Notes: generated by a model from the letters alone, not told the origin. 64,000 nt of DNA from JBHEBG01 sp046557915 (GCF_046557915.1 NZ_JBHEBG010000001.1:1674001-1738000), one strand, 5' to 3'; counted from the stretch's first letter, positions 41,029-50,627 are shown. A program made the numbers and translations.

Positions 41029-41538
41029 ATGAAACATTTAAAAAAAGTAGCTATAGCCATTTTTGTATTCGTTGTTGCTACAAGTTTTGTAAACGCACAA
41101 AGTAAGGTTGCACACATCAACGTAACTGCACTGTTGTCCGAAATGCCGGAGATGAAGGCCGCACAGGGAGAACTTAAAAAACTCCAGGAAACCTATAGAG
41201 CGGATATTGAGAGTTCCATGACAGAGCTAAAGAACAAGTACACCCAATATTCCAACGAGGCGACTACAAAATCCGAAGAGGAAAACCAAAAAAGGGCCAC
41301 AGAACTTCAAGGTTTTGAAAAGAACATTGGAGAAGCACAACAAGCAGCTCAACAAGAATTGCAGAAGAAGCAGGCAGAATTGTTTGCCCCTATATCGGAG
41401 AAGGCTAAAATAGCCATTGAAAAAGTAGCCGCAGCACAAGGGTATGATTATGTAATAGATGCCACACAAGGTGGTGGACTTATTGTAGCCAAAGGCAAGG
41501 ATTTACTGGCCGAGGTAAAAAAAGAACTTGGGTTCTAA
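41029..41538 (+). CDS. OmpH/Skp-family periplasmic chaperone (standard length)
   Basis: 169 residues from the ATG at 41029. Signal peptide to about residue 22 (FVNAQ), KVAHINVTALLSEMPEMKAAQ at the head of the domain, long helical tentacles, and YDYVIDATQGGGLIVAKG at the end. It follows the long ompH copy with a 44-bp gap, and a terminator ends the unit. Confidence 0.9.
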   Translation: MKHLKKVAIAIFVFVVATSFVNAQSKVAHINVTALLSEMPEMKAAQGELKKLQETYRADIESSMTELKNKYTQYSNEATTKSEEENQKRATELQGFEKNIGEAQQAAQQELQKKQAELFAPISEKAKIAIEKVAAAQGYDYVIDATQGGGLIVAKGKDLLAEVKKELGF

Positions 41539-41562
41539 CATCATTACTCAAAAACATTACTG

Positions 41563-41590
41563 AAAAACCGCCTTGTTTGGGCGGTTTTTT
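41563..41590 (+). terminator. terminator after ompH
   Basis: AAAAACCGCC..GGCGGTTTTTTT; strong stem with T-run, 25 bp after the stop. Confidence 0.88.
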
Positions 41591-41636
41591 TATTTTTACC
41601 AAACAAGGCAACGGATGGTACAAATAGCTGCTATAA

Positions 41637-42425
41637 ATGAATGATAAACCTATAGGTATTTTTGATTCCGGAGTGGGAGGCACCTCCATATGGAAGGAAA
41701 TCCACAAATTGATGCCCAATGAGGATACCATCTATTTAGCGGATAGTAAGAATGCCCCATACGGAGAAAAAACAAAAGCCGAGATTCTTGACCTAAGCAT
41801 CAAAAACACGGAGCTTCTGTTGGGTAAGGGATGTAAGCTCATAGTGGTGGCATGTAATACCGCAACTACTAACGCCATTGCGTATTTAAGAAAAAACTAC
41901 GACCTACCATTTATCGGTATAGAACCTGCAATAAAACCGGCAGCACTGCAATCCAGTTCAAAAAATATTGGAGTGTTGGCTACAAAAGGAACCTTGGCCA
42001 GCGATCTTTTTTATGTAACTTCCAAAAACCATGCATCGGGCATATCCATCATCGTAAAGGAAGGCACTGGTTTGGTTCCCCTCGTAGAATCTGGAAAAGT
42101 GGATACCAAAGAAACCGAGGAATTACTGAGAAAGTATCTAAATCCCATGCTGCAGAAGAATATAGACCATTTGGTCTTGGGGTGTACCCACTACCCATAT
42201 TTAATACCGGTACTTAAAAAAATACTCCCTGATAGCGTAAAAATCATAGATTCAGGTCAAGCCGTTGCTAAACAGACCTTGCACATTTTGGTACAAAACA
42301 ATTTACGGTTTCAGGAAGATCGAGTGTCTAACCATTCTTTCTATTCCAATTTAGACCCAGCCGTTCTAGCGGGGTTTTTAATGGAAGAGAAAGCTTCTTG
42401 TGCAACCTCCTATTTGGATTTTTGA
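41637..42425 (+). CDS. murI: glutamate racemase
   Basis: 262 residues. Makes D-glutamate for peptidoglycan. IGIFDSGVGG with Asp10, VVACNTATT with Cys73 and LGCTHYPYL with Cys181 are the catalytic elements. Its 3' end overlaps the convergent folA gene by 16 bp. Confidence 0.96.
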   Translation: MNDKPIGIFDSGVGGTSIWKEIHKLMPNEDTIYLADSKNAPYGEKTKAEILDLSIKNTELLLGKGCKLIVVACNTATTNAIAYLRKNYDLPFIGIEPAIKPAALQSSSKNIGVLATKGTLASDLFYVTSKNHASGISIIVKEGTGLVPLVESGKVDTKETEELLRKYLNPMLQKNIDHLVLGCTHYPYLIPVLKKILPDSVKIIDSGQAVAKQTLHILVQNNLRFQEDRVSNHSFYSNLDPAVLAGFLMEEKASCATSYLDF

Positions 42426-42922
42426 GGTACCCTCTTTTCATAGGTCAGGTAGGTGAAACCATATTTATGCTTTTCGTCCGCAGGATGATGGGTTGTGCTT
42501 ACGAGTTCCCAGACTTCATCATCAATATCGGGAAAAAAGGTATCCGCTTCTAAAGAGGCGTGTACCCTTGTTAATTCTATTTTATTTGCAAACTCCATAC
42601 CGGCCTTATAAATTTCCCCTCCGCCAATAATATAGGATGTGGCATCATTTTCTACAAGCTTTAAGGCGTCGGACAGGGAATGTACCACAATACACTGTGG
42701 TAAGGGCACTTCATAATCCTTGTTTCTGGTAATAATAATATGTGTTCGGTTTGGTAAGGGTTTGGGAAAGCTTTCAAAGGTCTTCCTGCCCATAATAATC
42801 TTATGCCCGGTAGTAAGCGCTTTAAAACGCTTAAAATCATCAGGAAGGTGCCACAATAGGTCATTGTCCTTGCCTAAAGCGTTGTTTTCGGCAACGGCGG
42901 CAATAATAGTAATGGTTTGCAC
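42410..42922 (-). CDS. folA: dihydrofolate reductase
   Basis: 170 residues. Reduces dihydrofolate with NADPH to regenerate the cofactor used up by ThyA. TIIAAVAENNALGKDNDLLWHLPDDF (catalytic Asp28 or Asp29), IIMGRKTFES, and IIGGGEIYK near the end match the family. The start is GTG at 42922, whose G overlaps the TAG stop of the 2TM gene (TAGTG), a sign of translational coupling. Confidence 0.95.
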   Translation of the reverse strand: MQTITIIAAVAENNALGKDNDLLWHLPDDFKRFKALTTGHKIIMGRKTFESFPKPLPNRTHIIITRNKDYEVPLPQCIVVHSLSDALKLVENDATSYIIGGGEIYKAGMEFANKIELTRVHASLEADTFFPDIDDEVWELVSTTHHPADEKHKYGFTYLTYEKRVPQKSK

Positions 42923-43308
42923 TAGTCTTTTTTTTTATTGATGTTGGAAATAGGAAAATCGGTCTCAATTTCTTTTTGTAGTTCCGCTATTCTTTCCCGC
43001 TGTTTTTTAACCAATTTTTCGCGTTGTTGCCTTTCCCAATCACTGCCCATAAATCTATGGCTCACAAAAACATTAAAAGCATGTAAAACAAACAAAAAAG
43101 CCCAAAAGGTAATTCCCCAAACAAACCAGTCATATTGCTCCCCATACTTTAAGATTTTATTAATCAATATGAGGAATACACTACCGATCAAAAAAAACAC
43201 AAAATGGGCATAAAGGCGTTTTTTTTGCCTTATCCTAGCTTGGGCAGTTTCTAGCAATTGGTGTTGTTCCGGAGCTATTTCAGTCTCTATTTTAGGTTTG
43301 GAGAACAT
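42922..43308 (-). CDS. 2TM-domain protein
   Basis: 128 residues from the ATG at 43308. Two membrane helices (about 34-53 and 64-83) between charged ends; FVFFLIGSVFLILIN and WGITFWAFLFVLHAFNVF match the 2TM domain found in Bacteroidota, function unknown. The C-terminal part is a charged helix (WERQQREKLVKKQRERIAE). Coupled to folA. Confidence 0.8.
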   Translation of the reverse strand: MFSKPKIETEIAPEQHQLLETAQARIRQKKRLYAHFVFFLIGSVFLILINKILKYGEQYDWFVWGITFWAFLFVLHAFNVFVSHRFMGSDWERQQREKLVKKQRERIAELQKEIETDFPISNINKKKD

Positions 43309-43361
43309 GGATATACCTATCTTTACATACAAATATACAGCAATTCAACCACTCGTTAAGT

Positions 43362-44450
43362 ATGCAAAAATTTGTAAAGGAGTTCCCGGTTCTAGATCAG
43401 TACATTTATACAAATACGGCCGCTTCGGGGCTTTTTTATGATAGTTTGCAAGAATGGCGACAAGAACATGATCTAGACTTTCTAATAGGGGGTATTCCTA
43501 TGAAAAAGAAGTGTGTTGGATTAATTTCCGAGACCAGGACCGCCGTTGGTACGTTCTTTGGATGCAAACGAGAAAATGTAGCTCTGGTTCCAAATTTCAC
43601 TTTAGGGTTAAATCTGGTTTTGGAAGGCCTGGATAAAAGACATAAGGTGCTATTGCTCACAAACGATTACCCATCGGTAAATTGGCCTTTTGAAAGTAGG
43701 GAATTCGAGATTTTCTATGCTGAAATCAATGAACATCTAGAACAGAATATCCAAAGTCAGATAGCGAAGCAACAGATAACCGTGCTTGCACTAAGTTTGG
43801 TACAATGGCTAAATGGTATCCAGATAGATTTAGACTTTTTAAAAAACCTCAAAAATGAATACCCAGAACTGATTATAATTGCAGACGGCACCCAATTTTG
43901 CGGTACCGCCGAATTCAATTTTGAGAACTCGGGGATCGATGTTTTAGGAGCAAGCGCCTATAAGTGGTTATTGGCGGGTCATGGAAATGGTTTTATGCTT
44001 TTTACAGATGCGGTAAAGGAAAAGTTGGAGCCAAAGACTATAGGGCTCAATGCAGCAAATGGTATGGTAAATGGCAAGGAAAGTATCCGTTTTGCGAAAC
44101 GTTTTGAACCCGGGCACCTAGATACTTTAAGTTTTGGAAGCCTTAAATTCTCACTAGATTGGCTCTCGCAACTTGGCATGAAAAAAATTGGTGACCATAA
44201 CAAAAAAATGTCCATAAGAACCAAAAAAATATTTTCGGAAATGAACCTTTTGGAAGACAAGGTTATTTTACGAAATACACAGCACAGTACCATATTCAAT
44301 ATCAGAGGCAATGATGCCATATATCAACACTTGGCAAGCAAAGATGTCATTTGTTCACAGCGTGCTGACGGAATTCGGTTTAGTTTTCATTTTTACAATG
44401 GCGAAAATGACGTGGATCGCATTGTAGAAATCTTAAAAACAGCGCTATAG
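43362..44450 (+). CDS. aminotransferase class V-fold PLP enzyme
   Basis: 362 residues. A type I PLP enzyme related to cysteine desulfurases and lyases. IYTNTAASGLF at the N-terminus, IIADGTQFCG with the Asp that pairs with the PLP nitrogen (about 172), and GASAYKWLLAGHGNGF with the Schiff-base Lys (about 202). No Cys-containing active-site loop typical of IscS/SufS is obvious. The reaction is unknown; because EgtE of ergothioneine synthesis belongs to this fold and egtBD lie about 1.7 kb away, a C-S lyase role is worth testing. Confidence 0.8.
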   Translation: MQKFVKEFPVLDQYIYTNTAASGLFYDSLQEWRQEHDLDFLIGGIPMKKKCVGLISETRTAVGTFFGCKRENVALVPNFTLGLNLVLEGLDKRHKVLLLTNDYPSVNWPFESREFEIFYAEINEHLEQNIQSQIAKQQITVLALSLVQWLNGIQIDLDFLKNLKNEYPELIIIADGTQFCGTAEFNFENSGIDVLGASAYKWLLAGHGNGFMLFTDAVKEKLEPKTIGLNAANGMVNGKESIRFAKRFEPGHLDTLSFGSLKFSLDWLSQLGMKKIGDHNKKMSIRTKKIFSEMNLLEDKVILRNTQHSTIFNIRGNDAIYQHLASKDVICSQRADGIRFSFHFYNGENDVDRIVEILKTAL

Positions 44451-44600
44451 GGTTTGCTCAACTCCAAATATTTAACCCACATTTTTGCCAAAGTGAACTT
44501 ATTGTCTACCGTATTTTATCAAATTGATAAATATGATTTTAATCATTGTACATAAAAGATTTAATACTTTGTTTTACACCAAATTTAAAAACAGATAATC

Positions 44601-44897
44601 ATGTCAGTAGCAAAACAATATTTAAAGACTAAACCGGTATGTAAAGTAACCTTTACAGTGCCTGCAGAAGATGCAAAAAAAGTTGCAGTAGTAGGTGACT
44701 TCAACAATTGGAATCCTAAAGGAAGTACTTTGAAAAAGTTAAAAAATGGAACCTTTAAGGGTACTTTTGATCTTCCAAAAGAGAATACTTTTGAGTTTAG
44801 GTATTTAGTTGATGGAGCTTACATTAACGAAACAGAAGCAGATCGTTATCAATGGAACGATTATGCTGGTGCCGAAAACGCCGTTTTAGAAGTTTAG
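44601..44897 (+). CDS. glycogen-binding (CBM48/isoamylase N-terminal-like) protein
   Basis: 98 residues, a single stand-alone early-set domain. KVTFTVPAEDAKKVAVVGDFNNWNPKG is the typical glycogen-binding strand pattern with the Trp in 'FNNWNP', and FEFRYLVDGAYINETEADRYQWND the second conserved part. Such domains bind alpha-glucans in AMPK and branching enzymes; a free-standing copy may be regulatory. Confidence 0.85.
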   Translation: MSVAKQYLKTKPVCKVTFTVPAEDAKKVAVVGDFNNWNPKGSTLKKLKNGTFKGTFDLPKENTFEFRYLVDGAYINETEADRYQWNDYAGAENAVLEV

Positions 44898-44922
44898 GTC
44901 TATGGTGTGTTGCCATTGGGGA

Positions 44923-45204
44923 TTACTCCTCAATGGTAACCCCTTTCCAAAAAGCTACCCTACCTTTTAATTGTTTGGCCAGTTCGCTAACTTCTGGATA
45001 ATACCAAGCGGCATCTGGGTTTTCTTTCCCATCAACGGTGATGGTATAGTAAGACGCCACTCCTTTCCATGGGCATGTGGTATGGGTATCACTTTGTTTG
45101 TAATACTCCTTCTTAATACTTTCTGCCGGAAAATAATGGTTGTTTTCCACTACCAATGTTTCATTACTTTCCGCAATTACGGTATCGTTCCAAATAGCTT
45201 TCAT
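44923..45204 (-). CDS. DUF427 family protein
   Basis: 93 residues. MKAIWNDTVIAESNETLVVENNHYFP, TTCPWKGVASYYTI and ENPDAAWYYPEVSELAKQLKGRVAFW are the DUF427 hallmarks. Function unknown. The ATG overlaps the egtD stop (ATGA), so it is the third gene of the egtB-egtD operon. Confidence 0.9.
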   Translation of the reverse strand: MKAIWNDTVIAESNETLVVENNHYFPAESIKKEYYKQSDTHTTCPWKGVASYYTITVDGKENPDAAWYYPEVSELAKQLKGRVAFWKGVTIEE

Positions 45205-46181
45205 TCTTCTTTGTTTTTTTTGAACACATAATTTTTATACTGGTTCTCGTCATCACTAAATTCTGTCTCAATCTTCAATCCAGACCTCTCGGCCAACCAA
45301 GCAACGGTATCATCATCGTATTTTTGCGAAATTTCCGTGTGGATAGTCTCCCAGGCCTTAAAGGTAACTGTTAACCCTAATTTTTCTATGGTAACGGTTT
45401 GGGCCTGCTTAGAGACGAGATAACTTTTGGCGGTTCCCGTTTCCGGATCATATACTTCCCAATGTAAAAAATTGGATACCTTAAAATCTCCTCCCAATTC
45501 TGCATTAATGCGCACCAAAATGTTCTTATTAAATGCTGCGGTTATACCTGTTTGGTCGTTGTAGGCATCCAATATGGTCTGCGGGTTTTTTTTCTGATCA
45601 AAACCCATGAACAACAAATCTTCCTCTTGCATCAATGCCCTAATCTGACTAAGGAACTCAATTGCCTGGGGATGAAGTAAGTTTCCTATATTGGATCCTA
45701 GAAACAAAATTACTTTTTTCACATCCTGAATGGAGTTTACCTCGCTCAACGTTTCGAAGTACGTTCCCTGCAAGGTTTCAACGGTAATTTTGGGAAGCTC
45801 CTCTTTTATGGAAGCTTCCAATTCGTCCAATACATTTTGGCTTATATCTATAGGCAGGTATTTTACGCGAATGTTGTTTTCGGAAAAATATTTTAATAGA
45901 ATTTTTGTTTTTTTGCCATCCCCGGCCCCTAACTCTATTAGATTAAAACCTTCCGTGCCGTTAATGAACAGGCGGGCTATCTCTTCTTTAAAAGCTTCCA
46001 AGATATTATATTCACTATTGGTAAGATAATATTCTGGCATATTCATGATATCCTGAAAAAGCTTATCGCCTTTGGCATCATAAAAATATTTGGAAGATAG
46101 ATGTTTGGGGTAGTTGGTAAGTCCATGATAGACTTCTTCCTCAAATTGCGTATCGAAAACAATCGTTGTTTTTTGTTGCAT
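45201..46181 (-). CDS. egtD: L-histidine N-alpha-methyltransferase EgtD
   Basis: 326 residues. Trimethylates histidine to hercynine, the first step of ergothioneine synthesis. KYFYDAKGDKLFQDIMNMPEYYLTNSEYNIL (about 31-62), LIELGAGDGKKTKILL as SAM-binding site (about 80-95) and LLFMGFDQKK (about 190-199) match the family. It lies 16 bp downstream of egtB and overlaps the DUF427 gene. Confidence 0.93.
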   Translation of the reverse strand: MQQKTTIVFDTQFEEEVYHGLTNYPKHLSSKYFYDAKGDKLFQDIMNMPEYYLTNSEYNILEAFKEEIARLFINGTEGFNLIELGAGDGKKTKILLKYFSENNIRVKYLPIDISQNVLDELEASIKEELPKITVETLQGTYFETLSEVNSIQDVKKVILFLGSNIGNLLHPQAIEFLSQIRALMQEEDLLFMGFDQKKNPQTILDAYNDQTGITAAFNKNILVRINAELGGDFKVSNFLHWEVYDPETGTAKSYLVSKQAQTVTIEKLGLTVTFKAWETIHTEISQKYDDDTVAWLAERSGLKIETEFSDDENQYKNYVFKKNKEE

Positions 46182-46197
46182 GCTGCTTAAGTCGTGA

Positions 46198-47358
46198 TTA
46201 TTTGGCTAACCTTAATCCGGTAAATTGCCATCTTAAATTTGGGTGGAAAAAATTGCGATATGTGTGTCTTGTGTGTTTTGGTGGAGTAGCTACGGATCCA
46301 CCGCGTAATACTTTTTGGTTTACCATAAATTTACCGTTGTACTCGCCCAACGCCCCTGGCGCTTTTTGATAGTCGGGATAGGGGAGATAGGCACTTTCCG
46401 TCCACTCCCAGCGTTTTCCCCAAGGAAAGAAATTCTGCGCTGCTTCCCATTCAAATTCGGTGGGTAACCTGCATTCCTTCCATTGGGCAAAGGCAAAGGC
46501 CTCAAAGTAAGATATATGTGTAACTGGCAAATGTTTTTCTACTTGCTGCATCCCCTTTAAGGTATAGTGGTGCCATTTGCCATCGATAAGGTGCCAATAA
46601 AAGGGTGCCACAACGGAATTGTTATTTACCCAATCCCAACCTTCGGCATGCCAAAGATCAAATTTTTGATATCCTCTTGCTTCAATGAACTGCAAAAATT
46701 CGCCATTGGTGACCAACTTGTTGGAAATCTTATAAGGCTGTAGATATACTTGGTGCTTGCCCAATTCATTGTCGTAACAAAAATCAGTGGTATCATGTCC
46801 TATTTCATAGACGCCTTCATCAATGGAAATCCAATCTTGCTCATGTTCTTCTTCAATATGCCCAACAAATTTATCCGAATAAGAAGGGAGTAATGGATTG
46901 TTGCCAAGAATGTATTTTATATCTGTTACCAACAGTTCTTGGTGCTGTTTTTCGTGATGAATACCTATTTCCAACAGTTGATATAGCTCTTCGTTTTGAT
47001 CTTCGGAGAACAAGACCTTTATTTGTTCGGTAACATAGACCCTATAATCATATACCTTTTGTACCGATGGTCTAGAAAGGTTACCACGGTCTGCCCTAAC
47101 AACTCTTTTTCCAAGAGTTTCGTAATAACTGTTGAAGACAAAGGCAAAATCAGCATCAAAAAGAACATAATCTTTCTTATGGTTTTTCAGAATAAATTCC
47201 TCAAAAAACCAAGTACTATGTCCAAGATGCCATTTTGGAGGGGAAACGTCCACAATGGGTTGTACCACGTAGTCTTCAATCTCTAGCGGGGAGCAAATTT
47301 CTTCGGTATGCCTTCTGGTTTCCAAAAAGAGATCCAAAAGTGAATCGGTCAATATCAT
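46198..47358 (-). CDS. egtB: ergothioneine-type sulfoxide synthase EgtB
   Basis: 386 residues from the ATG at 47358; a TTG three codons earlier is the alternative. Non-haem iron enzyme that joins a thiol to hercynine. The DinB-like N-terminal part has His47 (GHSTWFFEEF) and His135/His139 (HHEKQHQE), the three iron ligands. The C-terminal FGE-sulfatase fold has EWEAAQNFFPWGKRWEWTESAY and ends in VLRGGSVATPPKHTRHTYRNFF. First gene of egtB-egtD-DUF427. Confidence 0.92.
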   Translation of the reverse strand: MILTDSLLDLFLETRRHTEEICSPLEIEDYVVQPIVDVSPPKWHLGHSTWFFEEFILKNHKKDYVLFDADFAFVFNSYYETLGKRVVRADRGNLSRPSVQKVYDYRVYVTEQIKVLFSEDQNEELYQLLEIGIHHEKQHQELLVTDIKYILGNNPLLPSYSDKFVGHIEEEHEQDWISIDEGVYEIGHDTTDFCYDNELGKHQVYLQPYKISNKLVTNGEFLQFIEARGYQKFDLWHAEGWDWVNNNSVVAPFYWHLIDGKWHHYTLKGMQQVEKHLPVTHISYFEAFAFAQWKECRLPTEFEWEAAQNFFPWGKRWEWTESAYLPYPDYQKAPGALGEYNGKFMVNQKVLRGGSVATPPKHTRHTYRNFFHPNLRWQFTGLRLAK

Positions 47359-47511
47359 ATTCCGCAAAATTTTTAGCTAAAGGTAGGAAAATTTTGTTGT
47401 CGATGCACTTGTATTAAAAGCTCAAAAGTGATGTTTTTACAAAGAGTTGATATGCTTTGTTTTATTCCTCGGGGCTACCTTTGGCCTTATTTACAGCTAA
47501 TTAGCTAGCAT

Positions 47512-48336
47512 CTATACTGCCACGATGCCCTTAATGTGTGGGTGTGGATGATAGTCCGTTAAAGTAAAATCTTCAAATTTAAAATCGAATATATCCTTAA
47601 CGTCAGGATTCAAGATCATTTTAGGCAAAGGCCTGGGGGCTCTGCTTAATTGCAAAGTTACTTGTTCCATATGGTTGTTGTAGATATGCGCATCACCAAA
47701 GGTATGTATAAACTCTCCTGGGGCATAGTCGCAAACTTGTGCCATCATTAAGGTAAATAAGGCATATGAGGCAATATTGAACGGTACACCCAAGAAAATA
47801 TCCGCACTACGTTGATAGAGCTGACAGGACAATTTTCCGTCGGCGACATAGAACTGAAAAAAGGCGTGGCAAGGAGGAAGGGCCGCTTTTCCTTGTGAAA
47901 CATTTTCGGCAAAAGATACGGAGGTGTCTGGTAAAACACTGGGATTCCATGCAGATACCAACATGCGCCTGCTGTTGGGGTTGTTTTTTAAGGTATGGAC
48001 AATTTCTTTTATCTGATCTATCTCCTCACTGTTCCAATTTCGCCATTGATGCCCATAGACCGGTCCTAAGTCTCCATTTTCATCTGCCCATTCGTTCCAG
48101 ATACGAACACCCTTTTCTTGTAGATATCCTATGTTGGTATCTCCGTTTAAGAACCATAGCAATTCATGAACAATAGATTTTAAATGTAACTTTTTGGTAG
48201 TGACCATGGGGAACCCTTCGCTTAGGTCAAAACGCATTTGGTGACCAAAAACGCTGAGCGTACCTGTGCCAGTCCTATCGCCCTTCTGGTTGCCTTCTTT
48301 AAGTACAAGTTTTAGTAAATCGTGGTATTGCTTCAT
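47512..48336 (-). CDS. thyA: thymidylate synthase
   Basis: 274 residues. Methylates dUMP to dTMP using methylene-tetrahydrofolate. DRTGTGTLSVFG, LLWFLNGDTNIGYL, Cys156 in LPPCHAFFQFYV, and a C-terminal HIKGIVAV match the family. It works with folA (42410) and the folK-dNK fusion elsewhere in the window. Confidence 0.97.
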   Translation of the reverse strand: MKQYHDLLKLVLKEGNQKGDRTGTGTLSVFGHQMRFDLSEGFPMVTTKKLHLKSIVHELLWFLNGDTNIGYLQEKGVRIWNEWADENGDLGPVYGHQWRNWNSEEIDQIKEIVHTLKNNPNSRRMLVSAWNPSVLPDTSVSFAENVSQGKAALPPCHAFFQFYVADGKLSCQLYQRSADIFLGVPFNIASYALFTLMMAQVCDYAPGEFIHTFGDAHIYNNHMEQVTLQLSRAPRPLPKMILNPDVKDIFDFKFEDFTLTDYHPHPHIKGIVAV

Positions 48337-48498
48337 AAATAAATCTTCTTCCGAACTTTGGTTTTACTAGGGCATGGAGCCTAACTTGGGTACTTTTGTC
48401 AAAAAAAGTCCTAGGAGCTAAAATAAGCAATGATGCTTTAATTTGGGTTTTGCGTGGAGTTATACTTTTCAAAAACTTATTAACGGTAGGGCCTAGGT

Positions 48499-49965
48499 TT
48501 AGCCCAAGATCATTCCGGCAATGGTAGCCGATAGCAACGAAGCTAGGGAACCTCCCAACACAGCTTTCATGCCAAATTCTGACAAGGTTTTTCGTTGCCC
48601 GGGCGCCAAAGAACCTATACCACCGATCTGAATGCCTATAGAAGCAAAATTTGCAAAGCCACATAACATATAGGTGGCCATAATTATGGATTTGTTATAG
48701 GTAAAATGGCTTGCATTGGCTACATTTTTAAGTTGTGCAAGCTGAATATACCCTATAAATTCGCTTGCGGCCAATTTAATTCCCAATAACTGCCCCATTA
48801 ACATAATATCTTCTGAAGCAACACCAATAAGCCACATAAGTGGCGCAAACACAATGCCCAAGATAGCTTCTAGTGAAAACTTTTCATAGGACGTATATTC
48901 CGCGATCAAACTATTTAAAGAGGAGAAGTCGCCAACCCAGCCCAAAATACCGTTTAGCATAGCGATGAATGCTACGAATACCAGTAGCATTGCGCCTACG
49001 TTTACGGCGAGTTTTAGACCTTCGGTTGTACCGTTTGCAATGGCATCTAAGATATTGGCCCCTATTTTTTCCGTAGATACGTTAACTTCGGTATTGATCT
49101 CCTCCGTTTGCGGATACAATATTTTAGAGATAACAATGGCTCCTGGGGCTGCCATTACGGAGGCGGCAAGTAAATGTTTGGCAAAGTACAGTCGCAATAC
49201 CGGATCATCACCACCTAAAAACCCAATATATGCCGCCAATACGGCCCCGGCTACGGTTGCCATACCACCGATCATTACCAATAATATTTCGGACTTGTTC
49301 ATTTTCTCCAAATACGCCTTTATCAGTAAAGGAGCCTCTGTCTGCCCCAAAAATATGTTTCCGGCGATACTTAAACTTTCGGCTCCTGAAATCCCCAATG
49401 ATTTGGTGAGTAACCAGGCCAGTGCCTTAACCACTTTCTGAATTGCACCCATATAAAACAATACGGATGTAAGCGCAGAGAAAAATATGATGGTGGGCAG
49501 TACCTGAAACGCAAATATGAACCCAAAGGTTTCCATATCTATTACCAATCCTTCAAAGAGGAATTTACTGCCTGCCCTGGTGAAATCGAGGATGCTGACA
49601 AAAACTTTCCCAATACCTTCAAACAATGCTTTAATAAAGGGAACTTTAAGGACGCCAATGGCTATCAATAACTGCAGGGACAATCCTATACCAACCGTTT
49701 TCCATTTTATGGCCTTTCGGTTGGCACTGAAAATATAGGAAATGAAGATCAGTACCAACATCCCCAACATGCCTCGCCAAATACTGTTTACGGAAAATCC
49801 CTGACTTTCTATGATTAAGGGAGCTTCTTGATTGGCGATGTCATTGATGGTGGTAGTATCCGCAATGGTACTTATATTGTTGGAAGGGAGCACTTCTTGT
49901 GCCAGTATGGGTAATGAAATTAGGAATAAAACAAGAAAAATCCAACGGCGATAGTTATTCCTCAT
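48499..49965 (-). CDS. nupC: nucleoside transporter, CNT (NupC) family
   Basis: 488 residues. Sodium- or proton-driven uptake of nucleosides. An N-terminal signal-like helix (MRNNYRRWIFLVLFLISLPILAQE) and a short periplasmic stretch precede about ten membrane segments from residue 63 on. QVLPTIIFFSALTSVLFYMGAIQKVVK and GLSIAGN-like GAESLSIAGNIFLGQTEAPLLIKAYL (about 183-208) are the CNT substrate- and sodium-site motifs; YMLCGFANFASIGIQIGGIG is near the end. It sits 15 bp after the BFN-like gene. Confidence 0.92.
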   Translation of the reverse strand: MRNNYRRWIFLVLFLISLPILAQEVLPSNNISTIADTTTINDIANQEAPLIIESQGFSVNSIWRGMLGMLVLIFISYIFSANRKAIKWKTVGIGLSLQLLIAIGVLKVPFIKALFEGIGKVFVSILDFTRAGSKFLFEGLVIDMETFGFIFAFQVLPTIIFFSALTSVLFYMGAIQKVVKALAWLLTKSLGISGAESLSIAGNIFLGQTEAPLLIKAYLEKMNKSEILLVMIGGMATVAGAVLAAYIGFLGGDDPVLRLYFAKHLLAASVMAAPGAIVISKILYPQTEEINTEVNVSTEKIGANILDAIANGTTEGLKLAVNVGAMLLVFVAFIAMLNGILGWVGDFSSLNSLIAEYTSYEKFSLEAILGIVFAPLMWLIGVASEDIMLMGQLLGIKLAASEFIGYIQLAQLKNVANASHFTYNKSIIMATYMLCGFANFASIGIQIGGIGSLAPGQRKTLSEFGMKAVLGGSLASLLSATIAGMILG

Positions 49966-49979
49966 AAAGTGGTTCTTGG

Positions 49980-50609
49980 TTAGTTGCGTTTGGAAATCTC
50001 ATCCCTTAACTTAGCCGCTTTCTCGTAGTCTTCGTTGTTAACGGCTTTTTCCAATTCCTTGTGCAATTCATCTATGGAAAGCTCTTTGTAGGCATCTGAA
50101 ACCCCTGAATCTATTTCTACGGTTTCCCCTTCTTGTAAAATTTCATCAACAATGATGCTGTCATCTGTTTCTTCCTTGTTTTTGTCTTTTGACGAAAACT
50201 TTAAGAAGATACCCGCTTTATCCAAGATTGTTTTGTAGGTAAATATGGGAGCATCGAACCGAAGGGCCAATGCAATGGCATCACTGGTTCTTGCATCTAT
50301 AATCTCTTCAATCTTATCGCGTTCGCAGATAATGCTCGAATAAAAAACACCATCTACCAATTTATGGATTATGACCTGTTTTACTACCACTTCAAACCGG
50401 TCCGCAAAATTCTTAAAAAGATCATGGGTAAGGGGTCTTGGCGGTTTTATTTCCTTTTCGAGGGCTATGGCAATGGACTGTGCTTCAAAGGCACCTATAA
50501 CGATGGGTAATTTTCTATCGCCCTCAACCTCATTCAAAATAAGGGCATACGCACCATTTTGTGTTTGACTATATGATATACCCTTTATTTTTAACCTTAC
50601 TAAACTCAT
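49980..50609 (-). CDS. bifunctional-nuclease-like protein (DUF151) with UVR motif
   Basis: 209 residues. DUF151 domain at about 1-135 (GISYSQTQNGAYALILNEVEGDRKLPIVIGAFEAQSIAIALE; RTSDAIALALRFDAPIF), a linker, and a UvrB/C-type interaction motif at about 175-205 (ELEKAVNNEDYEKAAKLRDEI). The plant homologue is a DNase/RNase; in bacteria the activity is unclear. The UVR motif suggests a protein partner. Confidence 0.87.
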   Translation of the reverse strand: MSLVRLKIKGISYSQTQNGAYALILNEVEGDRKLPIVIGAFEAQSIAIALEKEIKPPRPLTHDLFKNFADRFEVVVKQVIIHKLVDGVFYSSIICERDKIEEIIDARTSDAIALALRFDAPIFTYKTILDKAGIFLKFSSKDKNKEETDDSIIVDEILQEGETVEIDSGVSDAYKELSIDELHKELEKAVNNEDYEKAAKLRDEISKRN

Positions 50610-50627
50610 ATGACTTTATAAACCGCA

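Noticed and set aside
48299..48664. 121-residue minus-strand ORF between nupC and thyA
   Set aside because: It overlaps both the nupC 3' end and the thyA start in another frame and has no recognisable features.
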